DNA from: Halanaerobiales bacterium
Lineage (GTDB): Bacteria; Bacillota_F; Halanaerobiia; Halanaerobiales; DTU029
NCBI GenBank assembly: GCA_016278415.1
Contig: JADQBV010000015.1
Coordinates: 1 to 12,221, forward strand
Length of the DNA stretch: 12,221 bases
Direction of reading: 5' to 3'
A program made the translations under genes and the position numbers. Shown here one piece after another: positions 5,626-12,221 of the stretch (position 1 is the first letter of the stretch; each line of letters starts with the position of its first letter). Under the pieces are notes generated by a model, which worked only from the letters and a program-made list of their open reading frames with translations, was not told the origin of the DNA and made no database searches.

Positions 5626-6930
5626 ATGAAAAAGTTAAGTACAAGAAGTAAGGTGTCTTTAGTATTGGTATTGGCATTGGTATTTACTTTTATGGCATCA
5701 GGATTACAGGATAATATTGTTAGTGCTAATGAAAAAACAGTTTTGACAGTATGGGCATGGGATGATAATTTTAACATCCCAATAATGGAAAAAGCCGGAA
5801 TATATTATTCGGATATAGATTCTAATATTACAGTAAATGTTGAAAGTTTTTCAAAAGAAGATGTTTATACAAAACTTCAAACATCATTGGCAGCTGGAGG
5901 GCAAGGTTTACCGGATATTGTTCTATTAGAAGATTATGTATCTGGTAAATATCTAGAAGTTTTTGAAGGGTCTTTTGCAAATCTAAGTAATGATATAAAT
6001 TATGATGATTTCCTTTCATATAAAGTTAATGCTGTTTCATATAAAGGGGATCAATATGGCGTTCCTCTTGATGCTGGTCCTACATCTTTATTTTACAGAC
6101 TGGATCTTGTTGAAGAGGCAGGTTACACTGAAGAAGACATGCAAAATTTAACCTGGAAAGAATTTATTAAAATTGGTAAAGACGTTAAAGAAAAAACAAA
6201 TAAATATATGATTGTGGAAACAGCCAATAACAAGACATCAATTATTCGAACAATGATGCAATCAGCTGGACTATGGTATTTTGATCAAAATGGGGAGATT
6301 AATATTAAGGATAATCCTGCAATTAAAGAAGCCTTTGCGACATTAAAGAAAATGAAAGATGAAGGGATACTTTTTGAAGCAGAATCTACAGGTAATAGAG
6401 CAGGTGTTTTAAATGATGGTACAGTTGCTTCTGTTGTTAATGGACCGTGGTTTGTTGCAACATTAAAAGCTGCACCAGAACAAGCTGGAAAATGGAGAAT
6501 TGCATCAATCCCAAGACTAACAGAAGTGGATGGAGCTAAGAATGCATCTAATGTTGGTGGTTCCAGTTGGTATGTCTTAGATAACTCTAAGAATAAAGAA
6601 GAAGCAATCTCTTTGCTTAATACTGTATTTGGTGGAATAAATGAGTTCTATGATGACATTCTTGTAAATCAAGGGGCACTATGTGCTTATAAGCCAGCTA
6701 TGGATAGTTCTGCATATGATACTAGAGATGAATTCTTTGGTAAACAACAGATATTTAGATCTTTTATAAACACACTTAATAATGTTCCCCCAGTAAATTA
6801 TGGTGGTTATGTTGGGGAAGCAAATAACGCAATTAATGTTGCAGTTTCTCAAGTTCTACATGGATCTAGGACTATAGAAGAAGCTATAGAGCAAGCACAT
6901 AATCAGTTAAAAAACCAACTTGGTAGATAA
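5626..6930 (+). CDS. Sugar-binding protein of a CUT1 ABC transporter
   Basis: A 434-residue extracellular solute-binding protein (SBP_bac_1 type) that would capture the sugar and deliver it to the two permeases encoded next. The start ATG follows a strong AGGAGGGA. Residues 1-9 are basic (MKKLSTRSK), 10-25 hydrophobic, and a likely signal peptidase I site is VSA|NE near residue 35. The mature protein begins with TVLTVWAWDD; YGVPLDAGPTSLFYR is typical of CUT1 binding proteins. Unlike most Gram-positive homologues there is no lipobox cysteine: the equivalent stretch reads FMASGLQDN. The protein should therefore be free in a periplasm, which suggests a diderm cell. It is the first gene of the operon, followed by a 16-bp hairpin before the permeases. 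The ligand cannot be read directly; the lacZ and dgoD neighbours suggest a galactose-containing oligosaccharide or galactosyl sugar acid. Confidence 0.9.
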   Translation: MKKLSTRSKVSLVLVLALVFTFMASGLQDNIVSANEKTVLTVWAWDDNFNIPIMEKAGIYYSDIDSNITVNVESFSKEDVYTKLQTSLAAGGQGLPDIVLLEDYVSGKYLEVFEGSFANLSNDINYDDFLSYKVNAVSYKGDQYGVPLDAGPTSLFYRLDLVEEAGYTEEDMQNLTWKEFIKIGKDVKEKTNKYMIVETANNKTSIIRTMMQSAGLWYFDQNGEINIKDNPAIKEAFATLKKMKDEGILFEAESTGNRAGVLNDGTVASVVNGPWFVATLKAAPEQAGKWRIASIPRLTEVDGAKNASNVGGSSWYVLDNSKNKEEAISLLNTVFGGINEFYDDILVNQGALCAYKPAMDSSAYDTRDEFFGKQQIFRSFINTLNNVPPVNYGGYVGEANNAINVAVSQVLHGSRTIEEAIEQAHNQLKNQLGR

Positions 6931-6941
6931 ATAACATATTC

Positions 6942-6985
6942 ATATACTCGTCTAAATATATTAATAATCATTTAGGCGAGTATAT
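6942..6985 (+). other. Strong intercistronic hairpin between binding protein and permease genes
   Basis: Arms ATATACTCGTCTAAAT (6942-6957) and ATTTAGGCGAGTATAT (6970-6985) pair over 16 bases, with one G-U, around a 12-base loop. It is followed by TTTGCTTTAAT, not a proper T run, so full termination is unlikely. Structures in this position often protect the upstream message or give partial termination, so that binding protein is made in excess over the membrane subunits. Confidence 0.65.
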
Positions 6986-7027
6986 ATTTGCTTTAATAAT
7001 TTTCAATAAAATAGGAAGTGATTTATA

Positions 7028-7897
7028 ATGAATAATAGGTCTAAATATACTTTATATGGATGGCTGTTTATCTTGCCAGCAGTAATACTTTTTTTTATAT
7101 TCGCAGTCTACCCAGCTATTGAATCTTTTAAGTTATCATTTCAAACATTTAGAGCCGGTCAATATACTTTTGTTGGATTATCTAATTATAAAAGATTATT
7201 AAATGATACAGTTTTTTTGCAATCTATAAAAAATACTTTTTTCTTTTTAATATTTCAGGTTCCTATAATGTTAATTTTAGCATTAATTTTTTCAACTTTA
7301 CTTAATTCCAGAAAAGTAAAAGCAAAGCCCTTTTTTAGAACAGCATTGTTTATTCCGAGTGTTACATCATTAGTTGCATACTCAGTACTTTTTAAGATGA
7401 TGTTTTCATATAATGGGCTTGTTAACAGATTACTTATGTTTTTAAATATTTTAAGTGACCCTATTCAATGGTTAAACCACCCTATCTGGGCAAAAATCGT
7501 TATTATAGTAGCTCTTCTTTGGAGGTGGACTGGTTATAATATGATTTTTTACCTTGCTTCTTTACAAAATATACCCCCTGAAACTTATGAGGCTGCGGAA
7601 ATGGATGGCGCAAATCCATTTCAAATTTTTTATAGAGTTACAATACCTCAGTTAAAACCTGTTATTCTACTGACTACTATAATGTCGACTAATGGGACTT
7701 TGCAGCTTTTTGATGAAGTTATGAATATTACAAATGGTGGACCAGCTAACGAAACTCTGACAATGTCTCAATATATATATAACCAGTCCTTTGTATTTTC
7801 AGCTAATTTCGGTTATGCGGCCACATTGTCTTACGTTATAGTAGGTATGATGATTATTTTAGCTATTATTCAGTTTAAAGTAGCGGGTGATAATTAA
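7028..7897 (+). CDS. CUT1 sugar ABC transporter permease, MalF-type
   Basis: A 289-residue inner-membrane protein with about six hydrophobic segments: around residues 10-32 (GWLFILPAVILFFIFAVYPA), 68-95, 103-128, 152-174, 205-225 and 260-284. The cytoplasmic EAA loop that docks to the ATPase is EAAEMDGANPFQIFYRVTIP at residues 188-207, with the conserved G194 and terminal P207. The N-terminus lacks the long extra region of E. coli MalF, as usual for Firmicutes CUT1 permeases. ATG 7028 follows AGGAAGTGA at good spacing. The stop TAA overlaps the next start by one base (TAATG), implying translational coupling and a 1:1 heterodimer with the second permease. No ATPase gene accompanies the pair; a shared MsmX/UgpC-type ATPase elsewhere is the usual arrangement. 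Confidence 0.93.
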   Translation: MNNRSKYTLYGWLFILPAVILFFIFAVYPAIESFKLSFQTFRAGQYTFVGLSNYKRLLNDTVFLQSIKNTFFFLIFQVPIMLILALIFSTLLNSRKVKAKPFFRTALFIPSVTSLVAYSVLFKMMFSYNGLVNRLLMFLNILSDPIQWLNHPIWAKIVIIVALLWRWTGYNMIFYLASLQNIPPETYEAAEMDGANPFQIFYRVTIPQLKPVILLTTIMSTNGTLQLFDEVMNITNGGPANETLTMSQYIYNQSFVFSANFGYAATLSYVIVGMMIILAIIQFKVAGDN

Positions 7898-8721
7898 TGA
7901 AAACAAATATAATTAGAGATAGATGGTTCAAAATCTTTATGTATATTCTTCTTATTATTGCAGCATTAGTCTCATTATTTCCGTTTTTTTGGATGACAAC
8001 AGGTGCTACTAATGAAACAGCTCAGATAAATAGTGGGAGATTATTTATTGGTAATGAGTTAAACGCAAATTGGGAACATTTAATGGAACAAATAAATATT
8101 TTAGGAATTTTTTGGAACACAATGAAAATATCAACTATTTCTACTATATTAGCAATTATAATTTGTTCAATGGCAGGCTATGGTTTTGAAAAATTCCCTT
8201 CAAAAATTAAGACAATTTTTTACTCAATGTTTCTTCTATCAATGATGATTCCATTTGCTGCTCAAATGATTCCCTTATTTAAAATGATGAATTCTTTTAA
8301 TTTAATGAATACTCATTTAGCCATAATCTTACCGACACTGGCATTACCTTTTTTAATCTTTTTCTTTAGACAAAATTTTAAGGCTATACCTAATGATCTT
8401 ATTGAAGCGGCTAGAATAGATGGTTTGGGAGAGTTTCAAATATTCTTTTTTATTGTAATACCTTCGATGAAATCGACTTTTGCAGCAGGAGCAATATATG
8501 CTTTTATGAAACAATGGAATAACTATTTGTGGCCGCTTATTGTTTTACAAACAGATGCTAAAAAAACATTTACACTTGCAATTTCCTCGTTATCTTCAGC
8601 TTATTATGTAGATTATGGAAGAGTAATGTTAGCGATAGTTTTAGCAACGATACCAATGATTGTTATTTTTTTGGCTTTGCAAAAACACTTTGTTGAAGGA
8701 ATGGTAGGTTCTACTAAATAA
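7897..8721 (+). CDS. CUT1 sugar ABC transporter permease, MalG-type
   Basis: A 274-residue partner permease. The N-terminal segment FKIFMYILLIIAALVSLFPFFWMTTGATN is the characteristic MalG-like opening, followed by about five more membrane spans. The EAA loop is EAARIDGLGEFQIFFFIVIP at residues 170-189. The C-terminus ALQKHFVEGMVGSTK is the typical MalG-family ending (QRYFVxGltaGavK-like), which contacts the ATPase. Its ATG shares one base with the upstream stop codon, so translation is coupled. It forms the membrane channel with the preceding permease and accepts substrate from the binding protein. The 145 bases that follow carry no clear terminator, so transcription probably continues into lacZ. 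Confidence 0.93.
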   Translation: MKTNIIRDRWFKIFMYILLIIAALVSLFPFFWMTTGATNETAQINSGRLFIGNELNANWEHLMEQINILGIFWNTMKISTISTILAIIICSMAGYGFEKFPSKIKTIFYSMFLLSMMIPFAAQMIPLFKMMNSFNLMNTHLAIILPTLALPFLIFFFRQNFKAIPNDLIEAARIDGLGEFQIFFFIVIPSMKSTFAAGAIYAFMKQWNNYLWPLIVLQTDAKKTFTLAISSLSSAYYVDYGRVMLAIVLATIPMIVIFLALQKHFVEGMVGSTK

Positions 8722-8782
8722 ATTATTATATCAAACTTGATAATAGAAAAATTAATGGCCTAGTTTTATAATTTGCAATTAG

Positions 8783-12016
<3,234 letters not shown>

Positions 12017-12115
12017 TTTAATGTTTAGCAAAATACTTAAAATAATATACAAGTTAAATTCCAATAATAAAAAAAGTTTTTGTCAAAAAAATTATTTGCG
12101 GGAAGGATGATTGTT

Positions 12116-12221
12116 TTGAAAATAACTGATCTAAAGCTTTATACTGTACCACCACGTTGGTTGTTCTTGAAGATAGAGACAGATGAAGGGATAAGCGGTT
12201 GGGGAGAACCGGTTATTGAAG
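12116..12221 (+). CDS. dgoD: D-galactonate dehydratase-like enzyme (enolase superfamily), 5' part only
   Basis: The first 35 codons are visible: [20 protein letters not shown], then [15 protein letters not shown]. This N-terminal capping-domain sequence, especially [12 protein letters not shown] and GWGEPVIE, is very close to the start of D-galactonate dehydratases of the mandelate racemase/enolase superfamily. These remove water from D-galactonate to give 2-keto-3-deoxy-galactonate. I take TTG 12116 as the start, with GGAAGGA (12101-12107) as ribosome binding site. ATG 12107 in the same frame would overlap that site. It follows lacZ by 99 bases without a terminator, so it likely belongs to the same operon. 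Metal-binding and catalytic residues lie outside the window, so related sugar-acid dehydratases cannot be excluded. Confidence 0.78.
   Translation, partial: MKITDLKLYTVPPRWLFLKIETDEGISGWGEPVIE

Noticed and set aside
8729..8742. Small inverted repeat TATCAA-AC-TTGATA after the second permease, considered as operator or terminator
   Set aside because: The arms are only 6 bp, AT-rich and without a T-tract, it does not match the IclR motif, and no promoter with proper spacing lies nearby.
12107..12115. ATG three codons before the chosen dgoD start
   Set aside because: It overlaps the only ribosome binding site (GGAAGGA), leaving no spacing; TTG 12116 gives the family-typical MKIT start.

Overview
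The window is AT-rich, low-GC DNA with Firmicutes-style signals (strong purine-rich ribosome binding sites, TTGaca/TATAAT promoters, TTG starts). A CUT1 sugar-transport operon with an IclR regulator, a RACo-type corrinoid activator and an IS1634-type transposase would fit anaerobic Clostridia/Halanaerobiales. The sugar-binding protein has a signal peptide but no lipobox cysteine. That favours a diderm Firmicute such as a Halanaerobiales member over a classical monoderm. The taxonomic call is an inference, not something read directly.

Layout. Positions 1-165 hold the C-terminal end of a TPR-like protein. Positions 285-2368 are a decaying block: a response-regulator receiver domain with an in-frame stop and a lost C-terminus, a possible 16-residue ORF, and a full-length but frameshifted ferredoxin/ASKHA (RACo, DUF4445) gene. 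Three single-base indels restore the RACo gene to 594 codons plus stop. Positions 2408-4332 are an apparently complete insertion sequence of the IS1634 type. It has 17-bp terminal inverted repeats, an internal terminator upstream of the transposase, its own promoter and an intact 557-residue DDE transposase.

From 4449 to the right edge lies a catabolic locus. An IclR-family regulator (minus strand) faces away from a plus-strand operon: sugar-binding protein, two CUT1 permeases, GH2 beta-galactosidase (LacZ) and the first 35 codons of a D-galactonate dehydratase-like enzyme (DgoD). The intergenic region contains two divergent promoters. Each carries, at or just after its transcription start, a copy of the same 16-bp near-palindrome (GTTCSTATATAYGAAC). 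This reads as an autoregulated IclR switch for both directions.

Working model: a beta-galactoside is taken up intact through the SBP and permeases, with an ATPase shared from elsewhere in the genome. Cytoplasmic LacZ (no signal peptide, all catalytic residues present) hydrolyses it, and the galactose or galactonate part enters a De Ley-Doudoroff-type pathway starting with DgoD. No clearly unprecedented system is visible. The most informative points are the paired operators, the structured leader of the transport operon, and the eroded RACo/response-regulator block beside a fresh-looking IS.
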